Position numbers and translations under genes: made by a program
The notes under the pieces: generated by a model
The model's input: the letters and a program-made list of their open reading frames with translations, nothing else
Told to the model about the DNA's origin: nothing
The model's database searches: none
In this document: positions 17,615-26,413 of the stretch, one piece after another
Layout: the number at the start of each line of letters is the position of its first letter
How positions within the stretch are numbered: the first letter of the stretch is position 1
NCBI GenBank assembly: GCA_964293305.1
Contig: CAXYYO010000040.1
Span: 1-29,641, forward strand
DNA length: 29,641 nt
Direction: 5' to 3'
Origin: CALAGJ01 sp964293305
GTDB taxonomy: Bacteria; Bacteroidota; Bacteroidia; Chitinophagales; Chitinophagaceae

Positions 17615-18730
17615 ATGAATAAGCGAATTGCATTATTACATGGGGATGGCATTGGCCCGGAGGTAATAGCACAGGCTGTAAAAGTACTGAAGGCAATAGC
17701 AGTAACCTATCAGCACCAATTTAATTTTACAGCAGCACTAATAGGTGCAGATGCTATTGATAAAACAGGTACAGCCTTGCCTCAAGATACCATCAATATT
17801 TGTTTGGATAGTGATGCTGTATTGTTTGGAGCAGTAGGCCATCCAAAATATGATAACGACCCGGCTGCCACAATAAGACCGGAGCAAGGAATTTTAGGTA
17901 TAAGAAAAGCATTGCAACTATTTGCAAATATTCGTCCCATCAGTACTTACAGCGCATTGGAACATTTATCACCACTAAAGCCAAAACAATTAGAAGGAGT
18001 GGACTGCATCATCTTTCGGGAATTAACCGGTGGTATTTATTTCGGAAAAAAGCATACAAGTGAAGATGGTGCTTATGCATCAGATGAATGTAGTTATAGT
18101 AGAATTGAAATAGAAAGAATAGCACATCTTGCATTCCAATATGCACAAAAGCGAAAGCAGCATTTAACCCTGGTGGATAAGGCAAATGTGTTAGATACAT
18201 CAAGGCTTTGGCGCAGCACAGTGCAGGCCATTGCAGTACAGTATAGCGATGTAGCGGTGGACTATATGTTTGTGGACAATGCAGCTATGCAGCTTATTAT
18301 TAATCCAAAGCAATTTGACATCATCCTTACTGAAAATATGTTTGGTGATATTATAAGTGATGAAGCAAGCGTATTGGCAGGTTCTTTGGGTATGCTGCCT
18401 TCTGCTTCTTTTGGCAATGGCACAGCTTTGTTTGAGCCCATTCATGGCTCCTATCCACAGGCTGCCGGAAAAGATATTGCAAATCCTACTGGTGCTATTT
18501 TATCATCAGCTATGATGCTAGATTATTTTGATTTGAAAGACGAAGCAGCTCTTATAAGAGATGCTGTAAATTGGGCTTTGGAAAACAGTTTTGTTACAAA
18601 AGATATAGATCCAATAAATTTTTATTTCACAAATACAATCGGTGATATTATTGCAGATTATGTAAGTGGTAAAATACCGGGTAGTTTAAAAAAAGAAAAT
18701 ATAGAATTGAGAAAATCAACGATTATTTAA
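17615..18730 (+). CDS. leuB: 3-isopropylmalate dehydrogenase
   Basis: 371 residues. It oxidises and decarboxylates 3-isopropylmalate with NAD+, the third leucine step. HGDGIGPEV (9-17) opens the fold. RELTGGIYFG (135-144) contains catalytic Y142, and K189 sits in VDKANVL. D221, D245 and D249 bind the divalent metal, the last two within NMFGDIISDEAS. The FEPIHGS segment (273-279) is the usual cofactor-binding loop. It is the last gene of the operon. No strong terminator follows, and the accessory region begins within about 150 bases. Confidence 0.96.
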   Translation: MNKRIALLHGDGIGPEVIAQAVKVLKAIAVTYQHQFNFTAALIGADAIDKTGTALPQDTINICLDSDAVLFGAVGHPKYDNDPAATIRPEQGILGIRKALQLFANIRPISTYSALEHLSPLKPKQLEGVDCIIFRELTGGIYFGKKHTSEDGAYASDECSYSRIEIERIAHLAFQYAQKRKQHLTLVDKANVLDTSRLWRSTVQAIAVQYSDVAVDYMFVDNAAMQLIINPKQFDIILTENMFGDIISDEASVLAGSLGMLPSASFGNGTALFEPIHGSYPQAAGKDIANPTGAILSSAMMLDYFDLKDEAALIRDAVNWALENSFVTKDIDPINFYFTNTIGDIIADYVSGKIPGSLKKENIELRKSTII

Positions 18731-18882
18731 AATTGAAAATGGAACTGATGATTGAAGATTCAATGATTGGTTGAGGTATAAAAATTTAGATTGTGGTTTG
18801 TAAATTTTGTTAGAATATTTTACTACAAAACTTCCATGCTGGCTTTTGGGGATTCATGTAAATGTTGTGGGTATATTGATTG

Positions 18883-19161
18883 TTATTTTTGATCTTTCCA
18901 ATTCCACCATTTCAATTTTTCTTTTTCATGATTTTCCTTCGGGGTATCAGCATAATAAATGGCACATTTAAAAACGTATAACACGCATCTATCTTGAATT
19001 TGGCCAGCGAATTTGTTTGATAAATCAAAAAGATGGTACGCATCTTTTCCTTTTAAATCTTCAACTTTTGTTATTCCAATATTCCACAAATCTGTTGCCA
19101 AGGAAATTCCGACTCCTGGTATTTGTCTCAAATCTTTGATGGTTTGTTCTTTTGTGAGCAT
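18883..19161 (-). CDS. Helix-hairpin-helix protein, Cdd1 ('pathogenicity locus') type
   Basis: 92 residues from ATG 19161 (MLTKEQT). A longer frame to 19200 runs back over the stop of the upstream gene and is less likely. The HhH motif LRQIPGVGISLATDLWNIGI lies at about 10-29. A second helical part follows, then a Trp- and Lys-rich tail. The whole resembles the small Cdd1 family found widely as single genes; its role is unknown, though a HhH suggests DNA binding or similarity to UmuC/DinB hairpins. It lies 20 bases after the VOC gene on the same strand, so the two are probably cotranscribed. Confidence 0.75.
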   Translation of the reverse strand: MLTKEQTIKDLRQIPGVGISLATDLWNIGITKVEDLKGKDAYHLFDLSNKFAGQIQDRCVLYVFKCAIYYADTPKENHEKEKLKWWNWKDQK

Positions 19162-19181
19162 TTTGTTTTTATAGTTTTGAT

Positions 19182-19574
19182 TTATTCCATTACAGTACAA
19201 ATTTCAATCAAAAATCCATCAATATCTCTAATATATGCCACAATTTGTCCCCAAGGTTTTTGTTTTGGTTCTTCAATGATTATACCTCCATTATTTTTTG
19301 CACTTTCTAAAGTTTCTGCAACATTTTCTGTTACCAAACCAAGTTCAATTCCAAATGGTTTGTTTTTTAAATCACTTTCAATAAATCCATTTTTTAGATT
19401 TGCATTTGCCAGATTTTTTGAAGCAAAAGAAATTGTAGTTTCACCAGTTATAATTTCTCCATAATCATTTTCTTCAGTGATAAATTTTCTTGTAAATCCA
19501 AAGGCTTTTTCGTAGAACTCAATAGATTTTGTTACGTTTTCGACATAAAGAATTGTGTAAGCAAATTTTATCAT
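19182..19574 (-). CDS. VOC-superfamily protein (glyoxalase/bleomycin-resistance fold)
   Basis: 130 residues from ATG 19574 (MIKFAYT). An upstream in-frame ATG at 19625 is less likely because a TAnnTTTG box lies between the two and GAAGGA stands just before 19574. The beta-alpha-beta-beta-beta repeats of the fold are visible: FAYTILYVENVTKSIEFYEK (3-22) and the second half with GIELGLVTENV. Y-R-D-I-D-G-F-L-I-E-I near the end is the typical VOC closing strand with the metal-ligand Glu. Substrate unknown; small stand-alone VOC proteins can be isomerases, dioxygenases or drug-binding proteins. Confidence 0.85.
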   Translation of the reverse strand: MIKFAYTILYVENVTKSIEFYEKAFGFTRKFITEENDYGEIITGETTISFASKNLANANLKNGFIESDLKNKPFGIELGLVTENVAETLESAKNNGGIIIEEPKQKPWGQIVAYIRDIDGFLIEICTVME

Positions 19575-19594
19575 TCCTTCTATTATTTTATGGT

Positions 19595-19602
19595 CAAAGT
19601 TA
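19595..19602 (-). promoter_or_regulatory. -7 element upstream of the VOC gene
   Basis: The minus strand at 19602-19595 reads TAACTTTG. Transcription would start near 19588, about 14 bases before the ATG at 19574. A good -33 box is not seen. Confidence 0.45.
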
Positions 19603-19840
19603 TAATTTAATCGTTTATACTTCATTCTCTGTTTATAAAATCGCTGTAGGCCTCATCACTTGTATTTTGTAAGTAATCCATGTAGTTAGGCACTTTTGAT
19701 ATTGATCTTTGATAGTTTGATTACATTCGTAAGTGCATGGAGAAATTGAATCAAATTACCCTGACTAGTTTAAAAAAAATCTTAGTCTACAATCAGATGA
19801 ACTTGGCATATACTTCACATTTATTGACTATGCACACTTT

Positions 19841-20872
19841 TTACAATTCAATATATAAATTTCCTAAAATTGAAAAATTATTTAACCTGTCTGGGAATAA
19901 GAAAAAATACTTGGTTTGATCAAAGTTTAACCAACTCTGGATGCCCAAATTTATCTTTTTATTAATATGTGTAACAACCCCAGCTGAATATGAAGGAGAT
20001 AATAATCCTACAGAAAATGATGGCCTTATTCGAAATGTAGATGGGGCCATATATCCGAGATGAATAGGTACAAATATTTGATCCTCTTTCCCACCATACT
20101 GTTCATATAGTGAGTATAAAATACCTGTTTTCAAAAAGATTTTTTCATTTGAACTTGGAATCCAGATGTGAGCTATAATACCGCTTTGGAGGTAGTACTT
20201 ATCGTATATGGGCTCTAAGTTTTCAAAATTAACAACACCCATAACACCTTCCAGATTCACTTTTATAAATGGTTGTTTTTTTTCATAAATAATACACTTT
20301 TCACCATCACAAACAGCAGTATGATAGTCTGCAGCTAATTTAATTAAGCTCTTATGCTCAGGCTTTTTTATAGATTGTATTCGAGATTGAAATTCAGGAG
20401 CATCTTGCATATAAGTATTCAATAATTCGATATGCTCTTTAGACCTATACAATATCGTATTATCATTAATGGTCTTAAATCCTTCTTTATAAGTAATCTC
20501 TGCTAATTGAAATCCCTCTTTATCAAGATAGTAGTGGTCTCCATTATTATCTCTCATGTAATAAATATTTACCTTTCCCTTTATAAGATATTCAAGAAAT
20601 ACAGGCGTTTCATTGATTACTCTGGAAACATAATACTTGCTATCAATAAATCGAAACGCTGTAATTTCATTTGGTAAATATTTCAATTCAATATTTTCCT
20701 TGTCCCTGAACTTACATAATGTACCCATTAATAAATTTCCTTGATAATTTATCTTTCCGTAAATAGTATCACCATTTAAATTTATTATATATCCAGGTCT
20801 AAAATCAGTTTGTGCGTTTAGTAAAGTTGAAAAATATAGTAATCCGAATAAAATAAATATTTTCAATTTCAT
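19841..20872 (-). CDS. Exported protein of unknown function, possibly outer-membrane
   Basis: 343 residues from ATG 20872 (MKLKIF), chosen because it begins a clear signal peptide ending near LLNAQ (residues 1-20). The earlier ATG at 20902 would add a polar extension. The mature N-terminus reads FRPGYIINLNGDTIYGKI, a beta-rich start seen in many Bacteroidota envelope proteins. A Cys pair CDGEKC lies near the middle. The C-terminal third alternates short hydrophobic strands with turns and ends in an aromatic-rich strand (NFSILGNLYIEL), which suggests a small outer-membrane barrel. Family not recognised. It stands alone, with long gaps on both sides. Confidence 0.7.
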   Translation of the reverse strand: MKLKIFILFGLLYFSTLLNAQTDFRPGYIINLNGDTIYGKINYQGNLLMGTLCKFRDKENIELKYLPNEITAFRFIDSKYYVSRVINETPVFLEYLIKGKVNIYYMRDNNGDHYYLDKEGFQLAEITYKEGFKTINDNTILYRSKEHIELLNTYMQDAPEFQSRIQSIKKPEHKSLIKLAADYHTAVCDGEKCIIYEKKQPFIKVNLEGVMGVVNFENLEPIYDKYYLQSGIIAHIWIPSSNEKIFLKTGILYSLYEQYGGKEDQIFVPIHLGYMAPSTFRIRPSFSVGLLSPSYSAGVVTHINKKINLGIQSWLNFDQTKYFFLFPDRLNNFSILGNLYIEL

Positions 20873-21068
20873 GTTAGTTCTATTTAATTTAATGGGGTGC
20901 AATGTATATTATTGTTTTAAATGGTATCTATACTAATGCACCTATACAACCACAAGTTACAACCTAGCGTTGATGAACAATGTGTATTCAAAATCTCCAA
21001 ATTCGATTCATGATACCTTGTTCTAATTTTGCTAGTTAATTTTTATGATTGGGCTTTGGCCTTAAGCC

Positions 21069-22013
21069 TTAAAGTTTTATGCCTTTATGCTTTACATTCG
21101 ATACAAGTTTTGCCATTTCTGCTGCAAGTCCAATAGTAGCAGTGGTACCACTATTAAATTTTAAAAAATCAGTTTCAATTCCGTCACTAAAAATAATACC
21201 ATTTGTCGGCATTAATGATTCTATTGTTAAACTGTTTTGTCCTTTCAAAAGCCCTGCTGTAATTCCTGTCTGTGTTCTTATGCTTTGAAATGGCTCTCTT
21301 ATTACAAATAGCAAATCATTGTCATTTAATTTTGGTCTTTTGAGTTTTATATTTTTCTCAAACATTCCTGCTACGCCATATGCCATATTGAAAACAGAAC
21401 TTAACCAACCTGTAGAACCTGCTTTTGTTGAAACTAAAATTCCACTTGAAGATTGTTCCTCCACCTTATTGTTGTATGAAATTTTATATCTAGCAGAAAC
21501 CTGTGAAGCAGCACCAATAAATAAATCATTGAAAGCTAATAAACTTTGTCCGTCATTTAGTTTAGCTTCTGCAAATCGCATTGTTTGAAAATTAAATTTA
21601 TCTGTCAAAACATTTTCAATGCCATAAATAAAATCAGTTGTGTCAAAAGGTAATAAAACACCGTCATATCTTTGTTTGTCAGGATTTACAGCAACCATTG
21701 GAACCCCTTTTGAATACTTTGCAGTATTTGCTACAAGTCCATCCTGTCCTATTACCACAATTACATTCTTATCTGTGAAAATATAATTTGGTAAATAGGT
21801 TCTTTCTACAACCTTGTTTTTTAGAGTTGCAGAAAGTTGTGTTTGAATTTGATGTAGTGCATGATGAAAAGTATCGTGCTCAATCACATAATCTTCAAAA
21901 CTTCCTCCAAGTCGTTCAATGTAAAATTTAGCTTGTGCTTTTGTATTGAATCGTTCAATTAAAGTTTCAAGCCGAGTTTTGTTTTTAACAATGATTGCAT
22001 ATTCTACACTCAT
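21069..22013 (-). CDS. NAD-kinase-like protein coupled to an SPFH gene
   Basis: 314 residues. The middle and C-terminus follow the ATP-NAD kinase/diacylglycerol kinase fold: VVIGQDGLVANTA (86-98) stands where NAD kinases have GGDGT; AFNDLFIG (160-167) matches the conserved N-E/D motif; and GILVSTKAGSTGWLSS (191-206) matches the TPTGSTAY loop. The central Asp (D91), N162-D163 and the GST turn are kept, but the second Gly and the Thr of GGDGT are Gln and Leu, so the substrate may differ from NAD. The first 80 residues are an added helical domain. The ATG overlaps the upstream TGA (ATGA, 22010-22013), so translation is coupled to the SPFH protein and a shared function is likely. It is probably not the housekeeping NAD kinase. 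Confidence 0.7.
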   Translation of the reverse strand: MSVEYAIIVKNKTRLETLIERFNTKAQAKFYIERLGGSFEDYVIEHDTFHHALHQIQTQLSATLKNKVVERTYLPNYIFTDKNVIVVIGQDGLVANTAKYSKGVPMVAVNPDKQRYDGVLLPFDTTDFIYGIENVLTDKFNFQTMRFAEAKLNDGQSLLAFNDLFIGAASQVSARYKISYNNKVEEQSSSGILVSTKAGSTGWLSSVFNMAYGVAGMFEKNIKLKRPKLNDNDLLFVIREPFQSIRTQTGITAGLLKGQNSLTIESLMPTNGIIFSDGIETDFLKFNSGTTATIGLAAEMAKLVSNVKHKGIKL

Positions 22014-23028
22014 TTTTTCTTGTCCTTATCGTTCAAAATTGAATCTAATAATTCTGGACTGATATTTAAGTTTCCTATTTTCTCAGCATTTCCCGCAAGT
22101 TCTCTAAATGCTAATGATATATTGAATCTAGGATCTGTATTATTATTCAGCGCTGTAAGTGTTTTCCAATCAATGTCTTTATATGGCTTTAAAGTTGTTT
22201 CAATAACATACCCTTGTGTTTCCGCTTCTATTTTATCATTGCTTGTTTTCTGTTCTATCAAAAGTTTTCTTTGATTTTCAACAGCAATATCTGCAGATAA
22301 TTGCATTTCTCTTAATGTCCTGTCATTCTCTGCTTTTTGAACATCAGATTCCATTTTCTTTTCTGCTATTTGTTTTTGTTTTTCTTCAACTGCAATTTCT
22401 GTGTTCAATTCTGATTCTTTAATTTTTTTTTCTTGTTCAACTGCAAAATTTCTACGTTCATAAATTGCTTGGTCTGCCTCCTGTTGTAGTTTTTCCCTTG
22501 TTTCAGTTTCCAAGGCTCTTGACATTTCAGGTGTGGCCCGAATAGCCAAAATACTTGCACTCAAAATTTCAATTCCGAGCATATTTATTGCCTGTGAATT
22601 TTTAAGTCCATCTAAAATATTTGCTTCAATTTTCTTTGCAGAACGAATTGCTTCTTTTAGAGATATACCGTGAATGAACGAGGCTGTTGCTGTTTGGGCT
22701 TCGTTTATAATTCTTTGGTTCAGTTTCTCTATATCGTTTTTTTGTATTGTCCACCATCTGTAACAGTAAAGTCTAAATTGTCTGCAAGTGTTTTGGGGTT
22801 TCCAATTTTGTAACTGATTTGTCCCTGAATTGAAACAGTTTGATAGTCGTTTGTTGTTTCACTAAAAATAAAAGGCAAATCGTTACTTCCCATTGGTATT
22901 GCTACGATTGAACTGTTTGGAGCGAAGTAAAAAAAAGAAAGTCCACGACCTTCTCGTTTTATGTTTCCATTTTTAAAATGAAGAACATAAGTCATAGAGT
23001 CAAATTTGATGTGTTGTATTCCGAACAT
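22010..23028 (-). pseudogene. SPFH/band-7 (stomatin-like) protein, frameshifted at an A7 run
   Basis: From ATG 23028 the frame gives the start of an SPFH domain (FGIQHIKFD..., GQISYKIGNPKTL) and ends soon after GGQYKK at TAG. The next frame, without any ATG, continues exactly (DIEKLNQRIINEAQTATASF), then a long charged coiled coil (about residues 175-275) of the flotillin/stomatin type and a C-terminal tail ending NDKDKKK. The break is at seven As on the minus strand (+ strand T 22737-22743). One extra A restores a protein of about 339 residues. This could be a mutation, a base-call error, or slippage on the A-run. No membrane anchor is seen. SPFH proteins form oligomeric membrane-associated scaffolds. 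It is coupled to the NAD-kinase-like gene. Confidence 0.75.
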
Positions 23029-23084
23029 ATTTCTTTTATTAATTCTGCCTTTTTATTAATGGAGTTTAGTTAGAAGGTACTTAA

Positions 23085-23323
23085 TAACAGTCTTTCTACA
23101 GACCGTCATCAATTTGCAAGAATAAGCAAAAAAGAAAAACTCTTTGAGGCTCATAATTTAAAGCTGGAAAAAATGAGTTTGCAATTAAAACACCGCCACT
23201 CAGTATGGCCTGCGATGTTGAGCAACAGATAGCCAAAGCTCCAATTTATTTTGTGTCTAATGGCACCAATGATTTTTGACAATCTTCTATACTGAGGGTT
23301 TTGGATATTTGTCTAAATGTTAG
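23085..23323 (+). repeat. Dispersed intergenic repeat, copy A (full)
   Basis: About 239 bp, between the KilA-N and SPFH genes, bounded by TAACA (23085-23089) and TGTTA (23319-23323). Stem 1: 23225-23239 with 23298-23312, 12 Watson-Crick and 2 G-T pairs of 15. Stem 2: 23147-23154 with 23173-23180, centred on CTCAT/ATGAG. A small GTTG-AG-CAAC palindrome adjoins stem 1. It is very similar to copy B and clearly related to copies C and D. Confidence 0.85.
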
Positions 23324-23471
23324 CAGTTCGGCTTATTTTCCAGTCGTATTGGTTAGTTGTCATTTTGTGCTATCTAAGTGCGGTTGTTTGGTGGCTCTTT
23401 TGCTGTTTTTTGCTTGGGTATGTGCTATTGGAAACTCAACAAATGTGGCACCAACTGGGATTATCTGTATG
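23324..23471 (-). other. Non-coding tail after the KilA-N pseudogene
   Basis: 148 bases between the KilA-N stop and repeat copy A. The plus strand has a short open frame rich in hydrophobic residues, and the minus strand has a basic short open frame, but neither has a start context or a recognisable domain. It is not repeated elsewhere in the window. Confidence 0.4.
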
Positions 23472-24284
23472 TTATTTTAATAATTTTATTTTGTCCAAGT
23501 CTTGTAAGATGCTCATTTGTTGAATAGCTATTTTGTTCAACTTTGTTAATCGGTCTTTTTGAGATACTTTTTCATTGATGAAAACAGCATTTAGGTTTTC
23601 CATGTTTGAAAGGCAAATCAGCTCATTGATTGTTGCATAATCACGCATATAACCTTTTGGGTTAGGATTTGCTTCACGCCATTGTTTTGCCGTCATTCCA
23701 AACATAGCTACATTCAATACATCGGCTTCATTGGCGTATATGATTGATGTCTGTTGATCCGAAAGTTCCAGTGGAATTAGATTATGTTTAATTGCTTCTG
23801 TATGAATGTGATAATTGAGTTTTGCTAATTCTCGTTTGGCTGTCCAGCCAAGTAGTTTTTGTTCTTCCTCTTTAAGTCTTTGGAACTCGGTAATTAGTTA
23901 TAACTTAAATGGAACACTGATTGCAGAGCCAAATTCAAAAGCAATGTCCTTTTGGGCATAAGTTCCGCCATATTTGCCTTTTCTTACAATAATTCCAATA
24001 GCATTGGTTTTTTCTACCCATTCTGAAACACTAAGTACAAAACTTGGCAAACCTGCTTGAGTTTTAAAGTGGTCAAATTCCACCACTTTAAAATTGGGGT
24101 TGTTAATTTGCTCCTAAGTACCTAAAAATTCAAGCGTATAACGGGTTCTTATCCAGTTTTTTATGATGTCTGCTGCACGGCTTTCGCTTTCTTTTGCATT
24201 TGCCATATCAGTAAGTGAAATATAATCTCGTTCCTCAAAAGATAATATAGTAATTTCTGTATCCTTTACATTGATTTTTGCCAT
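23472..24284 (-). pseudogene. KilA-N domain protein gene with two in-frame stops
   Basis: One frame of 270 codons from ATG 24284 to TAA 23472, interrupted only by TAG at codon 57 (24116-24114) and TAA at codon 129 (23900-23898). The parts read MAKINVKDTEITILSFEE..., then EQINNPNFKVVEFDHFKT, SFVLSVSEWVEKTNAIGI, GGTYAQKDIAFEF, and finally a C-terminal domain with FGMTAKQWREANPNPKGYMR. This is the KilA-N protein common in Bacteroidota and phages, a probable DNA-binding protein. The family usually has Trp at codon 57 (LGTWEQ) and Tyr at 129 (FKLYLI), so each stop is one base change from sense. No frameshift is present, so decay is recent. The intact role, if any, is unknown. Confidence 0.85.
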
Positions 24285-24532
24285 GATGGTAAATTGATAA
24301 ATATTTGTTCGATTACCTCTCTAATTTTATAATACTTAATCATAGGATTAATCACGGTGATAATTTTATTAGTAACTCCATTAACCTATTAACAACTTGA
24401 ATTTTGTTTAAACTGGATTTTCCTTCAAATATTAAATATTTCCCAATCCTCTTTGTTTTTTGCTTGGTTTTTTGACTGTTTTTTTAAATTTTTGGTGAAT
24501 ATTATTTTGTAAGATCAAGTAATAGGTGCAGC

Positions 24533-25057
24533 TCATTTTTGCTTATATTTTATTTGTGTCCCACATTTAAGTTCATTTATAAATTCTAAATGCTCGTTAT
24601 ATTTCGTCTGTCTATTTGTCGAATTTATTAGCTTATCATCAAAATAAGTTTCTGTCAAATTTTTCTTTGGATAAAATACAAAAATTGTGTCGTAAACGTT
24701 ATTGTCATTTTCATTTGTAAAGTTCGGTAAAGCTTGTCTTAATGTATATTTTTCAATTGCGTCTGTATTCAAATCAAAAACAATTCTTCCTTCAACAAAA
24801 CCAATTTCAGGACCGTGTCTGAATGTCAAATATTTTAACTTTTTTTTGACAAAATATGATTTTTGAGGAACAAGTCCGTCATGCTGATATTCAAAATAAT
24901 TAGCTTTATCTTGTTTGATTTTGGTAAGAAATTCATTCTCTAAATCTTTATTTATTTTGTCATTATTTGCATTTCTATCACAACTTAACATACTCAGAAA
25001 AAAAAACACAATTATCAAGATATTGACGTAACTACAAATATTAAATTTTATTCTCAT
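24533..25057 (-). CDS. Lipoprotein of unknown function
   Basis: 174 residues from ATG 25057 (MRIKFN). A longer frame to 25195 runs into repeat copy B and is rejected. A hydrophobic leader (10-25) ends at a lipobox-like SMLSC, giving a lipidated C26, followed by a polar DRNANND linker. The mature part is mixed beta and charged. No known domain or catalytic motif is seen. Its upstream region is repeat copy B; downstream lies a 248-base gap before the KilA-N pseudogene. Confidence 0.65.
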   Translation of the reverse strand: MRIKFNICSYVNILIIVFFFLSMLSCDRNANNDKINKDLENEFLTKIKQDKANYFEYQHDGLVPQKSYFVKKKLKYLTFRHGPEIGFVEGRIVFDLNTDAIEKYTLRQALPNFTNENDNNVYDTIFVFYPKKNLTETYFDDKLINSTNRQTKYNEHLEFINELKCGTQIKYKQK

Positions 25058-25122
25058 ATTGATTTGCAAAATTTCATTTTTAATTTTTCCGAAAATACGT
25101 TTCGATTTTCCAAATAGCCACT

Positions 25123-25364
25123 TAACATCATTCCGTATAAAAACCGCCATCAATTCGTAACGATAAGCAAAAAAGCAAAACTCTTTGAGGCTCATAATTT
25201 AAAGCTGAAAAAAATGAGTTTGCAATAATAACACCGCCACTCAGTATGGCCCTGCGCTGTTGAACTACAGATAGCCAAGGCTACAATTTATTTTATGTCT
25301 AATGGCACCAATGATTTTTGACAATCTTCTATACTGAGGGTTTTGGATTTTTGTCTAAATGTTA
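25123..25364 (+). repeat. Dispersed intergenic repeat, copy B (full)
   Basis: About 242 bp between the hydrolase and lipoprotein genes, bounded by TAACA (25123-25127) and TGTTA (25360-25364). Stem 1 pairs 25267-25281 with 25340-25354, with G-T pairs and two mismatches. The CTCAT/ATGAG stem 2 is also kept. Much of it is nearly identical to copy A. The right end lies 18 bases from the stop codon of the hydrolase gene. Confidence 0.85.
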
Positions 25365-25382
25365 TCGACTCGGCTTTCTTAT

Positions 25383-26363
25383 TTATTCAGTGGTCATTTC
25401 TATTGTTTTCAACCACCTTTCCAATAAATTTTCCCAATCTGCTATTGGAAGTTTACTCCAATTCGGATTGTCAAGAATGGTTCTATTCAAGCCAAAAGCG
25501 TGCCCACCTTCGGCATAAACATGGTACTCACAGTGAACCTTTGCTTTTTGAAGTGCAATAAAATAGACTAATGAGTTTTCAATTGGGTCAATTGGGTCAT
25601 TTCCTGCTTGTAAAATAAAAGTCGGTGGTGTATTACTGTCAACTGGAATTTTCCTATTAAGTTCGTAAGTGTTGCTTGAGTGATTAGTCATATGCCCGGG
25701 AAAAAATACAATTCCGAAATCCGGTCGGCAATTTGTCTTATCTATTTCATCGGTAATTGTATATACTCGTTTTCTATAATTTGTACTTATGTCGGCTACA
25801 AGATGTCCACCTGCTGAAAAGCCCATAACTCCAATCTTTTTAGGGTCAATATTCCACTGTTTAGCTTCTGAACGAATGATACCTAATGTTCTTTGTGCAT
25901 CTTGCAATGCAAGTGGTTTTATTGGGTCTTTTTCACAATGGCAATCTTTGTAGTAATGGGGACCTGAATCAGGCACTCTATATTTTAGTAATATCCCTGT
26001 AACGCCAATAGAAGCTAGCCACTCACATATTTCAGAACCTTCCAATTGGACGGCAACTTTAGTATATCCACCACCTGGGAAAACGACCACTGCGGCACCT
26101 GTATTTCCTTTAGTGGGTGAAAATATTTTTATGGTTGGTTTTGAAACGTTTCTAACTATTCCATTACTGTCATTTTCTATTCCAGTTATCAATTCAGCGT
26201 CTGGAATTCCACTGGTCCAAATAGGTATTTCATTACTTACCGTGAATGATTTTCCGCTTTCTGTTTTAGCTATTGAGTCTTGCGAATTTTGGCTTTTTTG
26301 TATGCAAGCACAAATACTTATCCCTGCAACAACAACAACTATTTTAGCTAAGGTTCGTATCAT
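25383..26363 (-). CDS. Lipoprotein alpha/beta hydrolase (esterase, acetyl-xylan or BD-FAE type)
   Basis: 326 residues. A short hydrophobic leader (7-18) leads to a lipobox-like ICAC with C20, so it is probably a lipid-anchored envelope enzyme. The alpha/beta hydrolase core shows VVFPGGGYTKVA (93-104, oxyanion region), the nucleophile S183 in GFSAGGH, an acidic residue near D256-D259 (GNDPIDP) and H288 in GGHAFG. This layout is that of BD-FAE and xylan-esterase hydrolases acting on acyl groups of plant or microbial polysaccharides. The true substrate is unknown and no sugar-utilisation genes adjoin. Repeat copies B and C flank the gene on either side, so gene plus repeat forms a unit. Confidence 0.85.
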   Translation of the reverse strand: MIRTLAKIVVVVAGISICACIQKSQNSQDSIAKTESGKSFTVSNEIPIWTSGIPDAELITGIENDSNGIVRNVSKPTIKIFSPTKGNTGAAVVVFPGGGYTKVAVQLEGSEICEWLASIGVTGILLKYRVPDSGPHYYKDCHCEKDPIKPLALQDAQRTLGIIRSEAKQWNIDPKKIGVMGFSAGGHLVADISTNYRKRVYTITDEIDKTNCRPDFGIVFFPGHMTNHSSNTYELNRKIPVDSNTPPTFILQAGNDPIDPIENSLVYFIALQKAKVHCEYHVYAEGGHAFGLNRTILDNPNWSKLPIADWENLLERWLKTIEMTTE

Positions 26364-26413
26364 TAACTTTTTAGAAATTTTAATTGTGTAGGATGTTCAA
26401 TAAGCGGACAGCA

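Noticed and set aside
19622..19720. A minus-strand frame of 32 codons ending in TGA, reading KVPNYMDYLQNTSDEAYSDF, which overlaps an upstream ATG of the VOC frame
   Set aside because: It looks protein-like and may be the tail of a lost gene, but it has no start codon, an in-frame stop just upstream and no recognised family.
23317..23523. Plus-strand open frame of 68 codons with hydrophobic residues
   Set aside because: It starts in the repeat, overlaps the KilA-N 3' end on the other strand and has no initiation signal; probably chance.
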